Source: Haloarculaceae archaeon (GTDB lineage Archaea > Halobacteriota > Halobacteria > Halobacteriales > Haloarculaceae). Taken from it: 32,541 nucleotides of DNA. The first letter of the stretch is position 1. Each line of letters begins with the position of its first letter. Location: contig SKTU01000034.1 of NCBI GenBank assembly GCA_007122455.1, positions 1 to 32,541 of the forward strand. Reading direction: 5' to 3'. Shown piece after piece: positions 1-7,151 of this stretch. A model generated the notes under the pieces. That model was not told the origin of the DNA, searched no databases, and saw nothing but the letters and a program-made list of their open reading frames with translations. Position numbers and translations under genes: made by a program.

Positions 1-1
1 A

Positions 2-832
2 CTCCGGATCGTGCTGCTCGTCGGGCTCCCGTTCGCGACGCTTTTGGGGTTCTTCGTCTTCCCGCTGCTCTCGATGATCTCGATTTCGTTCCTCGACGGG
101 CTCCCGCCGGCCAGCTTCACCCTTGAGAACTACACGCGGATCGTGACGTCAGACGTCTACTACACGATCTTCTGGCGAACGACGGTGATTACGATCCAGA
201 CGACGCTCATCGTCACGGTTCTGGGATACGCCTTCGCCTACAGTATCGTCCGGTTCTCCAAGCGGGTGACCGTCGCGCTTCTGCTGTTGATCCTCCCGTT
301 CTGGACGAACTACATCGTTCGCATGTACGCGTGGATAAACATCCTACAGCGCGACGGCCTGCTCGATACGGTGTTGATCTTCGTCGGGATACTGAACGAA
401 CCGACGGGACTGCTCTACTCGCACACGGCCGTACTGATCGGGTTCACGTACATCTGGCTCCCGCTGTCGACGCTCGCGTTCTACGCGTCCCTGACCGATC
501 TCGACCCGGATCTCATCGACGCGGCGAAGGATCTGGGCGCCGGCCCGATCAAGACGTTCTTCGTCGTGACGCTGCCGCTGACGTTCAACGGCGTGATCGT
601 CGGCGTGATTCTCGTTGCCATTCCGACGTTCGGCGCGTTCATCACGCCCGTACTCCTCGGTGGAACCGACAACGTCATGATCGGCATGGTGATCGAAAAC
701 CAGTTCATCGAGGCGTTCAACTGGCCGCTCGGTGCGGCACTCGGGACGATCGTCTCGATGGTCGTCATCGCGGTGACGGTCGGTGCCGTCGTCGCCGGCG
801 GTGACGTGCTCGGGCGGGGTGATTCCTCGTGA
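2..832 (+). CDS. ABC transporter permease, PotB/spermidine-type (5' partial)
   Basis: This is an inner-membrane permease subunit of a binding-protein-dependent ABC importer of the polyamine/iron/thiosulfate class. The reading frame is open to the left edge, and a GTG at 11 falls at the start of the first membrane span, so the true start probably lies outside the window. About six hydrophobic spans are visible. The cytoplasmic EAA loop reads IDAAKDLGAGPIKTFFVVTLP, the segment that docks on the ATPase. The C-terminus overlaps the next permease by four bases (GTGA at 829-832), so the two are translationally coupled and likely form a heterodimeric channel. The ATPase and solute-binding protein are expected upstream, outside the window. 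The substrate cannot be read from the permeases; spermidine/putrescine is only the nearest family label. Confidence 0.9.
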   Translation, partial: LRIVLLVGLPFATLLGFFVFPLLSMISISFLDGLPPASFTLENYTRIVTSDVYYTIFWRTTVITIQTTLIVTVLGYAFAYSIVRFSKRVTVALLLLILPFWTNYIVRMYAWINILQRDGLLDTVLIFVGILNEPTGLLYSHTAVLIGFTYIWLPLSTLAFYASLTDLDPDLIDAAKDLGAGPIKTFFVVTLPLTFNGVIVGVILVAIPTFGAFITPVLLGGTDNVMIGMVIENQFIEAFNWPLGAALGTIVSMVVIAVTVGAVVAGGDVLGRGDSS

Positions 833-1677
833 ACCTACACCGACATCTCAACCGCGTGCTCGCCCCGTTCGAGCGCGTCGTCGAGCGAATCGGACCGAGG
901 GTCGGACGAGGGATACTGGTTGTCGTACTGCTGTTTCTCTGGTTACCGATCGGCGTCCTCGTGTTCATGTCGTTCGCCGAGCAGAACGTTCTGGCGTTCC
1001 CGCCGGAGGGATACACGCTCGATTGGTATATCGTATTCCTCGAGAACGACCAGGCAAGGGGGGCGTTCCTGAACACGCTGAAGGTGAGCGCGGTGGCGAC
1101 ACCGATCGCCGTCTTCATCTCGGTGCTGATCGCGTACGCCATCGACCGGTACGCGTTCCCCGGACGGAACGTACTCCAGCTCCTGGCCGCGCTTCCGATC
1201 ATCGTTCCGCTGATCATCGTCGCAGTCGCACTGACGCTGTTCTTCGGCACGATCGGCCTGAGTGCGGGGTTCGGAACGATCGTCATCGCGCACGTGATTC
1301 GCATCATCCCCTTCGCGTTTCTCATCATCCTTCCGACGTTCATGCGGTTCGACAGGACCCTCGAGGAGGCCGCAAAGGATCTCGGTGCCGACGAGTTCCG
1401 GACCTTCCGACGCGTGACCCTTCCGAACGTCATGCCGGGGATCGCCGCCGGAACTATACTCGCCTTCACGATCTCCTTCAACGAGTTCATCTACACGTAC
1501 TTCGTGAAGGACACCGCCACGGAGACGCTCCCGACGTTCATCTGGGACCAGATCCGCTGGGAGATCACGCCGGAGATCAACGTGATAAGCGTCGTTTTCC
1601 TTGGCGTCGCGATCCTGACCGTACTGGTTGCGGTCGGTATCACCAACGTCGAGCGCGTCACCGAACGCGGGCGGTGA
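829..1677 (+). CDS. ABC transporter permease, PotC/spermidine-type
   Basis: This is the second permease of the same importer, 282 aa, starting at the GTG that overlaps the upstream stop codon. A short basic amphipathic N-terminus (to about residue 28) precedes six hydrophobic spans. The EAA motif LEEAAKDLGADEFRTFRRVTLP lies around residues 178-200, at the usual distance from the C-terminus. Length and topology match PotC-type subunits. It is the last gene of the operon: the next gene starts 60 bases on with its own TATA box, and a hairpin lies just after the stop. The transported solute is unknown. Confidence 0.92.
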   Translation: MNLHRHLNRVLAPFERVVERIGPRVGRGILVVVLLFLWLPIGVLVFMSFAEQNVLAFPPEGYTLDWYIVFLENDQARGAFLNTLKVSAVATPIAVFISVLIAYAIDRYAFPGRNVLQLLAALPIIVPLIIVAVALTLFFGTIGLSAGFGTIVIAHVIRIIPFAFLIILPTFMRFDRTLEEAAKDLGADEFRTFRRVTLPNVMPGIAAGTILAFTISFNEFIYTYFVKDTATETLPTFIWDQIRWEITPEINVISVVFLGVAILTVLVAVGITNVERVTERGR

Positions 1678-1683
1678 CGTCCA

Positions 1684-1704
1684 CTCGACCGGACTCCAGT
1701 TGAG
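1684..1704 (+). terminator. Hairpin after the permease operon
   Basis: CTCGACCGG (1684-1692) can pair with CCAGTTGAG (1696-1704) over nine positions, two of them G-U, around a 3-base loop. It starts seven bases after the permease stop and ends just before the TATA box of the next gene. No T-run follows, so archaeal termination here is only a suggestion; it could instead be an upstream operator. Confidence 0.3.
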
Positions 1705-1707
1705 GGG

Positions 1708-1713
1708 ATATAT
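1708..1713 (+). promoter_or_regulatory. TATA box of the DUF6293-type regulator
   Basis: ATATAT is centred about 27 bases before the ATG at 1738, the distance expected for a leaderless haloarchaeal transcript. This supports the chosen start. Confidence 0.6.
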
Positions 1714-1737
1714 GATCGTCGGCGAGAATGGTTCCGT

Positions 1738-2628
1738 ATGCAGACCCACATCGTGCCGGTCGGCTTCGACTACGACCGGCTGATCGCGCCGCTGGTGCGC
1801 GACCAGCTCGATGTCGACCGGGTGATCCTGCTCGAGGGAGCAGTCGGGAGCGAAGCCAACGTCGAGTATTCGCGAAAGCTGGCCGAGAAGCTCGAGCAGG
1901 ACTTCAGAAACCTGCTCGGGGCCGAAACCGAGCGGTTCGTCGTGGCGGACGTCTACGACTACGACGCGGCCTTCGAGCAGGCGTACACCCTCATCAACGC
2001 CGAGCTCGACACCGGGAGCGAGGTGTGGGTCAACGTCTCCGCGATGCCGCGAACGGTCTCCTTCGCCTTCGCGACCGCCGCCCACTCGATCATGGTCGAG
2101 CGGGAGGGTGACCGCGAGCGGATTCACACCTACTACACGGTGCCCGAGAAATATCTCGAAACCGAACTGGCCGAGGCGCTGCAGCTACAGTGTTCGCTCC
2201 TCGAGGACGTGCTGGCCGGCGACGGGGACGCCGATCGGATCCGCGAACAGCTCGACTCCGCACGCGAACTGCTCGCGGAGTTCGACGAGCGTGGCACGAC
2301 GATCGGCGCCAAGGAGTTCGGCGGGAGCCACATCATCGAGTTCCCCGTCGCCTCGTTTTCGAACGTCAAGCCGTTCGAGGAGCTGATCCTCTTCACGCTC
2401 GGCGAGCACGGCGAGTTCGAATCGGTCTCCGAACTCGCACAGACGCTCGCCCGCGAACTCGACGAGGAGTACACGGACTCGTTCCGATCGAAGGTGATCT
2501 ACAACGTCGATCGGCTCGGCCCCGGTGGAAAGGGCTACATAGAGCGCGAGGAACACGGGAAATCCTACCGAACCACCCTCTCTCGGATCGGCGAGCTGTG
2601 GGTTCGAAGCCACGCCGACGACGAGTGA
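1738..2628 (+). CDS. HFX_2341/DUF6293-family regulator: CARF-like domain plus winged helix
   Basis: This 296-aa soluble protein resembles the haloarchaeal HFX_2341 (DUF6293) family. Residues 1 to about 130 look like a Rossmann-type domain: an opening beta-strand (THIVPVGFD), a second strand VDRVILLEG, and the strand-turn VWVNVSAMPRTVSFAF. That last segment sits where CARF domains carry their ligand-binding N-x-S/T-G-G-T turn. A helical linker follows (about 140-190). Residues 205-296 form a winged helix-turn-helix with the pattern FEELILFTLGEHGEFESVSELAQTL. It is probably a ligand-responsive transcription factor; its ligand and targets are unknown. It stands alone, with no CRISPR or cas genes in the window. 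The start is fixed by the TATA box at 1708-1713. The family label is recalled from memory and was not searched. Confidence 0.75.
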   Translation: MQTHIVPVGFDYDRLIAPLVRDQLDVDRVILLEGAVGSEANVEYSRKLAEKLEQDFRNLLGAETERFVVADVYDYDAAFEQAYTLINAELDTGSEVWVNVSAMPRTVSFAFATAAHSIMVEREGDRERIHTYYTVPEKYLETELAEALQLQCSLLEDVLAGDGDADRIREQLDSARELLAEFDERGTTIGAKEFGGSHIIEFPVASFSNVKPFEELILFTLGEHGEFESVSELAQTLARELDEEYTDSFRSKVIYNVDRLGPGGKGYIEREEHGKSYRTTLSRIGELWVRSHADDE

Positions 2629-2635
2629 GGTTCCT

Positions 2636-2647
2636 CGGCACGTGCCG
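2636..2647. promoter_or_regulatory. 12-bp perfect palindrome, candidate operator
   Basis: CGGCACGTGCCG reads the same on both strands. It lies eight bases after the regulator stop and directly upstream of the TATA-like CATATT (2649-2654) of the small membrane protein, where an activator or repressor dimer could bind. It could also act as a short hairpin at the end of the regulator transcript. Confidence 0.35.
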
Positions 2648-2682
2648 GCATATTGAAGAACGGATCGGTTCTACGCCCGTTC

Positions 2683-2838
2683 ATGGTAAGCGTCATCCCC
2701 GACGAGGACACGATAACGTGGCGACGGATCGCAGTCATAATAATCGCGTTCATCCTGATCGTCGTCGCCGCCGGCATCGGCCTCGTCGTATTCAGGAGTT
2801 TCTTCGAGGGAATGCTCCTCAGTTTCGCCACCGCCTAA
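2683..2838 (+). CDS. Single-span membrane microprotein (hypothetical)
   Basis: This is a 51-aa protein of unknown function. A polar acidic N-terminus (VIPDEDTITWRR) is followed by one strongly hydrophobic helix at about residues 16-38 and a short amphipathic tail (RSFFEGMLLSFATA). A TTG at 2653 would add ten residues, but the ATG at 2683 is preferred: CATATT at 2649-2654 lies about 30 bases upstream, as expected for a leaderless message. It has its own promoter, downstream of the DUF6293-type gene and on the same strand. I recognise no family. It could be a small accessory subunit of a membrane complex. Confidence 0.6.
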   Translation: MVSVIPDEDTITWRRIAVIIIAFILIVVAAGIGLVVFRSFFEGMLLSFATA

Positions 2839-2906
2839 CGCCCCCGAAACCGACGGTTAGGTGGTGAGTACTTTTCCCCATAGCAGTAGCGCTCGTAGAC
2901 GGAGAC

Positions 2907-3059
2907 ATGACCACGAACGCCGAGCCGCTGGGGCGCTGTCCACATTGTCGAACAGAGATCCCGAAACGACAGCTCCTCATCAGCTACCGAACGGCGGACG
3001 AGGAAGCTCGCGAATTCGCCGAATGTCCGAACTGCCGCGACGTCGTGGCACCGGGATAA
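2907..3059 (+). CDS. Small CxxC zinc-finger protein (first of a pair)
   Basis: This 50-aa protein has two CxxC knuckles, CPHC (11-14) and CPNC (40-43), spaced to form one four-cysteine zinc site. Haloarchaea encode many such microproteins, and a few are known to affect biofilm or swarming; this one cannot be assigned a role. It resembles a family I recall as DUF7837 (unchecked). TACTTTTCC at 2869-2877 could be its TATA element. The next zinc microprotein starts two bases after its stop, so the two are probably co-transcribed. Confidence 0.75.
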   Translation: MTTNAEPLGRCPHCRTEIPKRQLLISYRTADEEAREFAECPNCRDVVAPG

Positions 3060-3061
3060 CG

Positions 3062-3193
3062 ATGGCGGAGTGTGCCAACTGCGGTCGTCACGTGACCGAT
3101 CGCTACCGACGCGTCTTCGCGACGAACGACGGGACGCTCCACGGCTGTCCGGGCTGTAAGAACCGTGGCGAAGTGCGGCTCTATCCGGAGTGA
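3062..3193 (+). CDS. Small CxxC zinc-finger protein (second of a pair)
   Basis: This 43-aa protein has cysteines at 4, 7, 29 and 32 (CANC and CPGC), a single zinc-ribbon-like knuckle pair joined by a basic linker (RHVTDRYRRVF). The linker suggests nucleic-acid or protein contact. It may belong to the haloarchaeal DUF7563-like group (recalled, unchecked). The ATG at 3062 follows the upstream stop by two bases, which supports translational coupling. Its last 13 bases overlap the 3' end of the convergent DUF1405 gene, so antisense transcription may occur at this tail-to-tail junction. Confidence 0.75.
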   Translation: MAECANCGRHVTDRYRRVFATNDGTLHGCPGCKNRGEVRLYPE

Positions 3194-3858
3194 GTGCGCC
3201 CGCGCCGCGTTTTGATGTGAGTCAGCATCGCCAAGTAGGTCGCAACGAGGAGCAGCGCCACGGCGCCAGCCGCAGCGACGCCGAGTGCGTCGGCGCCGAG
3301 GAACAGTTCCGTCTCCCGAGCAGTCGGGAGGACCGTGTGGTGGAGATCGCCACGAATCGGGACGAAGTAATCGACGATCGTGTCGAGGCCGTACCACAGC
3401 AGCGCGACCCCGACAGCCCACGGCGGAAACTCGCTGATTCGGTGGAGGAGAAACGCCTGCAGAAACATCGCGAAGTGGCTCGTGATGAGGAACCACCGCA
3501 TCGCCGGATCGAGATAGCCGAAATACTCCCAGAAGGCGATGTGTACGTACACCGTCCACAGCCCGAGAATGATGTTCCCGAAGAACGCGAGCGCGGTGAG
3601 CCACTCCTGAGGGTGTCCGAGCTTCCACGCGGCGAGAGCGGCCGCGATAAACAGCGTCGCCATCGGGCTATCGGGGATGAAGAGCCACATCTCGACGGGA
3701 GTCGAGAGAAACTGTCTCCGGTAGTAGTAGAACCCGAAGGCAGTACCCGCGAGGTTGATCACGACGACGAGCCACGCCACTCGAAGGCCGAAATCCTCCA
3801 GTTGCCGCGGAAGCGGCGCCACGTACCACGGCGGCCGGTCGGCCTCTCGGTCCGTCAT
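3181..3858 (-). CDS. DUF1405 family integral membrane protein
   Basis: This 225-aa membrane protein has about six hydrophobic spans and conserved features of the archaeal/Bacillus DUF1405 group: an N-terminal [17 protein letters not shown] segment, SPMATLFIA, and a histidine/aromatic-rich [13 protein letters not shown]. No biochemical role is established for the family. Reading through upstream would give 22 extra residues, but the ATG at 3858 is chosen: TTATA (3884-3888, minus strand) sits 28 bases upstream, and the extra residues are arginine-rich and unlike a signal. It is divergent from pdxS and overlaps the zinc microprotein tail by 13 bases. Confidence 0.8.
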   Translation of the reverse strand: MTDREADRPPWYVAPLPRQLEDFGLRVAWLVVVINLAGTAFGFYYYRRQFLSTPVEMWLFIPDSPMATLFIAAALAAWKLGHPQEWLTALAFFGNIILGLWTVYVHIAFWEYFGYLDPAMRWFLITSHFAMFLQAFLLHRISEFPPWAVGVALLWYGLDTIVDYFVPIRGDLHHTVLPTARETELFLGADALGVAAAGAVALLLVATYLAMLTHIKTRRGRTHSG

Positions 3859-3883
3859 CGACGTTGCGTACTGACCCGATCGG

Positions 3884-3888
3884 TATAA
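3884..3888 (-). promoter_or_regulatory. TATA box of the DUF1405 gene
   Basis: TTATA on the minus strand is centred 28 bases before the ATG at 3858. It supports a leaderless transcript and the shorter start. Confidence 0.55.
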
Positions 3889-3913
3889 GCGCAACCGTCT
3901 CGCGGCCCGCTTC

Positions 3914-3951
3914 GGGAACGGCATCGGTTAAGTGGGTCCGTTCCCAACCGA
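3914..3951. promoter_or_regulatory. Two interleaved inverted repeats over the pdxS promoter
   Basis: GGGAACGG (3914-3921) pairs with CCGTTCCC (3938-3945), and TCGGTT (3924-3929) pairs with AACCGA (3946-3951). Both dyads have 16-base spacers and they interleave. The first is centred on the TATA-like GTTAAG (3927-3932), about 27 bases before the pdxS ATG. The placement suggests a repressor operator rather than an RNA element. Confidence 0.5.
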
Positions 3952-3956
3952 ATGGT

Positions 3957-4862
3957 ATGAGTGAAACCGACATCGAGGAACTCCGTCGCGGGACGGATCT
4001 CGTGAAGCGCGGATTCGCGAAGATGCAGAAAGGTGGCGTCATCATGGACGTCGTCACCCGCGAACAGGCCCGCATCGCCGAGGACGCCGGTGCGGTCGCC
4101 GTCATGTCCCTCGAGGCGGTCCCGGCGGACATCCGCAAGCGCGGCGGCGTCGCCCGAATGGCCGATCCCGGCATGCTCGAGGAGATCATCGACGAGGTGT
4201 CGATTCCGGTGATGGGCAAGTGCCGCATCGGCCACACCGCCGAGGCGCAGATCCTCGAGGCGACCGGCGCCGACATGCTCGACGAGTCCGAGGTGCTGAC
4301 GACCGCCGACGAGCGGTACCACATCGACAAGCGGGGATTCACCGCCCCGTTCGTCTGCGGCGCTCGGAACCTCGGCGAGGCGCTCCGACGGATCGACGAG
4401 GGGGCAGCCATGATCCGAACCAAGGGCGAGGCGGGCACCGGCGACGTCAACCAGGCTGTCACCCACCAGCGAAACATCCAGCGGTCGATTCGCAAGCTCT
4501 CCGGGATGAAATACGAGGAGCGCGACGAGTGGGCTCGCGAGAACGAGGCGCCGCGGGAGCTGGTCCACGAGACCGCCGACCGCGAGCGGCTTCCCGTCGT
4601 CAACTTCGCCGCCGGCGGCATCGCGACGCCCGCCGACGCCGCACTGATGATGCAACTCGGCTGCGACGGCATCTTCGTCGGGTCCGGCATCTTCGGCGCC
4701 GAGGATCCGGTGAAGATGGGTACCGCGATCGTCGAAGCTGTCAACAACTACGACGAGCCCGAAACGCTGCGCGACATCGCGAAGGGGATCGGCAAGGGCA
4801 TGAAGGGGCAGGCAAACGAGACGATGCCCGAAGAGGAGAAGCTGCAGGGTCGCGGAGTCTGA
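3957..4862 (+). CDS. pdxS: Pyridoxal 5'-phosphate synthase lyase subunit PdxS
   Basis: PdxS makes PLP directly from ribose 5-phosphate, glyceraldehyde 3-phosphate and ammonia supplied by the glutaminase PdxT. The 301-aa protein is a full-length (beta/alpha)8 barrel. The catalytic residues are visible: Asp31 (GGVIMDVV), Lys88 ([10 protein letters not shown]), which forms the first imine, and Lys156 ([10 protein letters not shown]), which receives the intermediate. The phosphate-binding glycine segment [13 protein letters not shown] and the region [10 protein letters not shown] are also present. The ATG at 3957 has a TATA-like element about 27 bases upstream. No pdxT lies in the window, so the glutaminase is encoded elsewhere. 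The gene is convergent with thrB, 31 bases apart. Confidence 0.97.
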   Translation: MSETDIEELRRGTDLVKRGFAKMQKGGVIMDVVTREQARIAEDAGAVAVMSLEAVPADIRKRGGVARMADPGMLEEIIDEVSIPVMGKCRIGHTAEAQILEATGADMLDESEVLTTADERYHIDKRGFTAPFVCGARNLGEALRRIDEGAAMIRTKGEAGTGDVNQAVTHQRNIQRSIRKLSGMKYEERDEWARENEAPRELVHETADRERLPVVNFAAGGIATPADAALMMQLGCDGIFVGSGIFGAEDPVKMGTAIVEAVNNYDEPETLRDIAKGIGKGMKGQANETMPEEEKLQGRGV

Positions 4863-4893
4863 TCGCGCCCCCTATACGTTCTTCAGGGCCCTT

Positions 4894-5769
4894 TTATACG
4901 ATCTCGGCGCCCGAGCCGATCTCGGTCTGGTAGGCGCGCGCGTCGATATCCGCTCGTTCGAACGCGTCGATCATGGCGGTCGCGATCGACCGGCGGTCGG
5001 ATTTATAACACGCCGCGATCACCGCCGGCCCGGCGCCCGAGATCGTCACGCCCGTCGCGCCCGACTCGAAGGCGGCCTCCCGGACTGCATCGTACCCGTC
5101 GATGAGTTCGGCCCGGGCGGGCGTGACGATCGCGTCGTCCATCCCCATCCCGACCATCTTCGGATCGTTTCGGGTCATGCCGACGGTCAGCGTCGCGGCG
5201 TTGCTGACCGTCTCGACGAGTTGCTCCATGCGGGCCCCGTCGGGGACGACACGCCGGGCGTCCAGCGTCGAGACGACGATCTCCGGCAGACAGGTCACCA
5301 CCGGGATCGAGGCGTCGACCTGCGTGACGCCGTCGTCGCGGACGATCGTGAACCCGCCCATCAGCGACGGAGCGACGTTGTCGGCGTGAGCGTCCCCGGA
5401 GACGACCGCCTCCCCCTCGGCGGCGATCGGAACGAGTTCCTCGCGAGTGAGCCCGCGATCGTACAGCTCGTTCAGCGCGAGCGCCGCCCCGGCGGCGCTG
5501 GCTGCGGACGATCCGAGACCCGAGGCCGGCCGGACGCCCTTGTCGATGTGTATGTGCGCCGGAGCCTCGAGCGCCTCGGCGACGGCACCGACGGTGTTTC
5601 CGTCCGGATCCTCCGGTATGAAATCGCTACCGACGCCAGTCACCTCGATCGTCGTTCTCTCGGCTTTCTCGACGTGGAGCACGTCCGCGGGTCGCCCGAG
5701 GGCGGCGCCGAACACGTCGAATCCGCTACCGAGATTCGCACTCGTCGCGGGGGCCCGAACCGTCACCAT
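4894..5769 (-). CDS. thrB: Homoserine kinase
   Basis: This GHMP-family kinase phosphorylates homoserine with ATP, the step before threonine synthase. The 291-aa protein has the N-terminal motif VRAPATSANLGSGFDVFG, the ATP-binding GHMP loop PASGLGSSAASAAGAA (about 81-96) and the C-terminal GHMP motif VTISGAGPAVIAA. A GTG three codons upstream (5778) is possible, but the ATG at 5769 is chosen because TTTATC (minus strand, near 5794-5800) lies 28 bases before it. The stop overlaps the T-run CTTTTAT between it and pdxS. It is a single gene with no other threonine gene adjacent. Confidence 0.95.
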   Translation of the reverse strand: MVTVRAPATSANLGSGFDVFGAALGRPADVLHVEKAERTTIEVTGVGSDFIPEDPDGNTVGAVAEALEAPAHIHIDKGVRPASGLGSSAASAAGAALALNELYDRGLTREELVPIAAEGEAVVSGDAHADNVAPSLMGGFTIVRDDGVTQVDASIPVVTCLPEIVVSTLDARRVVPDGARMEQLVETVSNAATLTVGMTRNDPKMVGMGMDDAIVTPARAELIDGYDAVREAAFESGATGVTISGAGPAVIAACYKSDRRSIATAMIDAFERADIDARAYQTEIGSGAEIV

Positions 5770-5793
5770 ATCCGCCACTTCCGGTCGCCCCCG

Positions 5794-5800
5794 GATAAAG
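5794..5800 (-). promoter_or_regulatory. TATA box of thrB
   Basis: The minus strand reads CTTTATC, centred about 28 bases upstream of the ATG at 5769. This supports that start over the GTG at 5778. Confidence 0.55.
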
Positions 5801-5855
5801 CTACCCGAAGGGCGTCAGTGGAAAGAGCCAACACGACGGGCCGAAAACCGCCGGT

Positions 5856-7151
5856 ATGATCGGTGTCGTCGGGGGAGGTCTCGCCGGATTAGCTGCCGCG
5901 CGGCGCCTCCAGGCCGCCGGCCACGACGTTCGCGTCTTCGAGGCTACCGATACCGTCGGCGGATTGGCAGCGAGCTACGAGACGCGGGGGGATCCGATCG
6001 AGCGCTACTACCACCACCTCTCGAAGTCCGAGGAGACGATCGTCGAGCTCGCCACCGAACTGGGGATCGGCGACCGGATCGAGTGGCGAATCGGAAAGAA
6101 CGCCTACTACGTCGACGGGATCGTCTACCCGCTGGACACGCCGTGGGAGATCCTCGCGTATCCACATCTCTCGCTGAACGACAAGTTCCGGCTCGCAATG
6201 GTGACGCTCGGAATCGACGTCCGTGGCGGTCGACCCCGAACGGATAGCTACGACTCGCTGGAGGCGTACGAGGACGTTCCGATCGAGCAGTTCCTGCTGG
6301 AACACACGACCCGCGGCGTCTACGAGTACTTCTTCGAGCCGCTGCTCGACGCGAAGTTCGGCCGTCGGGCGGAGGACGTCTCCGCGGCGTGGCTCCTCGG
6401 GCGCATCAGATTTCGCGGCGAGCGAGACCTCCTTCGCGGGGAGATCCTCGGTTATCTCGAGGGAGGGTTCGGCGTGCTCGTCGATGCACTCGCCGACGAC
6501 GTCGGTCGCGATCGGATCGAAACCGGGGCGCGCGTCGAGTCGCTCGAAACAGACGGAAGCATGGAGTCGCTCGTCGTTTCGACGGGGGGTGACGTACGGC
6601 GACACGACGTCGACGCGGTCGTCGTCGCGACGATGCCCGACGTGCTGACCGAACTGACCGGCTACACCTGCGAGATAACGTTTCAGGGCTCGGTCTGTGC
6701 GGTCGTCTCGATGGAGGAACGGCTCCTCGATACGTACTGGCTCAACATCGCCGACGAGGCGCCGTTCGGCGCGCTGATCGAGCACACGAACTTCGTGCCG
6801 CCGGAGCGATACGGCGGCGAGCACCTGCTGTACGTCGCCAGTTACGTCCAATCGCTCTCCGAGGAACCGTGGACGCTTACCGACGACGAGCTCACAGAGC
6901 GGTGGCTCTCGGGGATCGAGTCGCTGTTTCCCGACTTCGATCGGGAGGCGGTCAACTGGATCCGGATCGCCCGAAATCCCAAAACTGCACCGGTGTACGA
7001 GCGCGGCTATCTCGACATGGTCGTTCCGTACGATCTCGGCGGCGGCGTCTACTACGCCGGAATGGCGTCCCGTGCACAGTATCCCGAACGATCGCTCAAC
7101 GGGGCGATCGAAGCCGGCCACGCGGCTGCCGACCTGATCGACACGGCCTAG
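5856..7151 (+). CDS. FAD-dependent amine-oxidase/protoporphyrinogen-oxidase-like protein
   Basis: This 431-aa flavoprotein has the dinucleotide-binding fingerprint at its extreme N-terminus (VVGGGLAGLAAARRLQAAGHDVRVFEA). The adjoining GGLAAS element is typical of amine oxidase, phytoene desaturase and UDP-galactopyranose mutase-like enzymes. A substrate-region aromatic stretch (RYYHHLSKSEE) and a C-terminal FAD contact (GGGVYYAGMASRAQYPERSLNGAIEAG) complete the fold. The substrate is unknown; heme, carotenoid or nucleotide-sugar chemistry are all possible. The ATG at 5856 starts directly at the Rossmann strand, so no signal peptide is present. Its stop interlocks with that of the convergent AI-2E gene in the tetranucleotide CTAG (7148-7151). 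Confidence 0.85.
   Translation: MIGVVGGGLAGLAAARRLQAAGHDVRVFEATDTVGGLAASYETRGDPIERYYHHLSKSEETIVELATELGIGDRIEWRIGKNAYYVDGIVYPLDTPWEILAYPHLSLNDKFRLAMVTLGIDVRGGRPRTDSYDSLEAYEDVPIEQFLLEHTTRGVYEYFFEPLLDAKFGRRAEDVSAAWLLGRIRFRGERDLLRGEILGYLEGGFGVLVDALADDVGRDRIETGARVESLETDGSMESLVVSTGGDVRRHDVDAVVVATMPDVLTELTGYTCEITFQGSVCAVVSMEERLLDTYWLNIADEAPFGALIEHTNFVPPERYGGEHLLYVASYVQSLSEEPWTLTDDELTERWLSGIESLFPDFDREAVNWIRIARNPKTAPVYERGYLDMVVPYDLGGGVYYAGMASRAQYPERSLNGAIEAGHAAADLIDTA

Noticed and set aside
2601-2613. tRNA T-arm-like GGTTCGAAGCC
   Set aside because: It lies inside the DUF6293-type coding region and no acceptor or anticodon stem can be built around it.
1738-2628. Link to a CRISPR-Cas system through the CARF-like domain
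   Set aside because: No cas gene or regularly spaced repeat is visible anywhere in the window.
4863-4893. Strong terminator hairpin between pdxS and thrB
   Set aside because: There is a short T-run but only a very small GGGCCC dyad before it, so I could not support a real stem.
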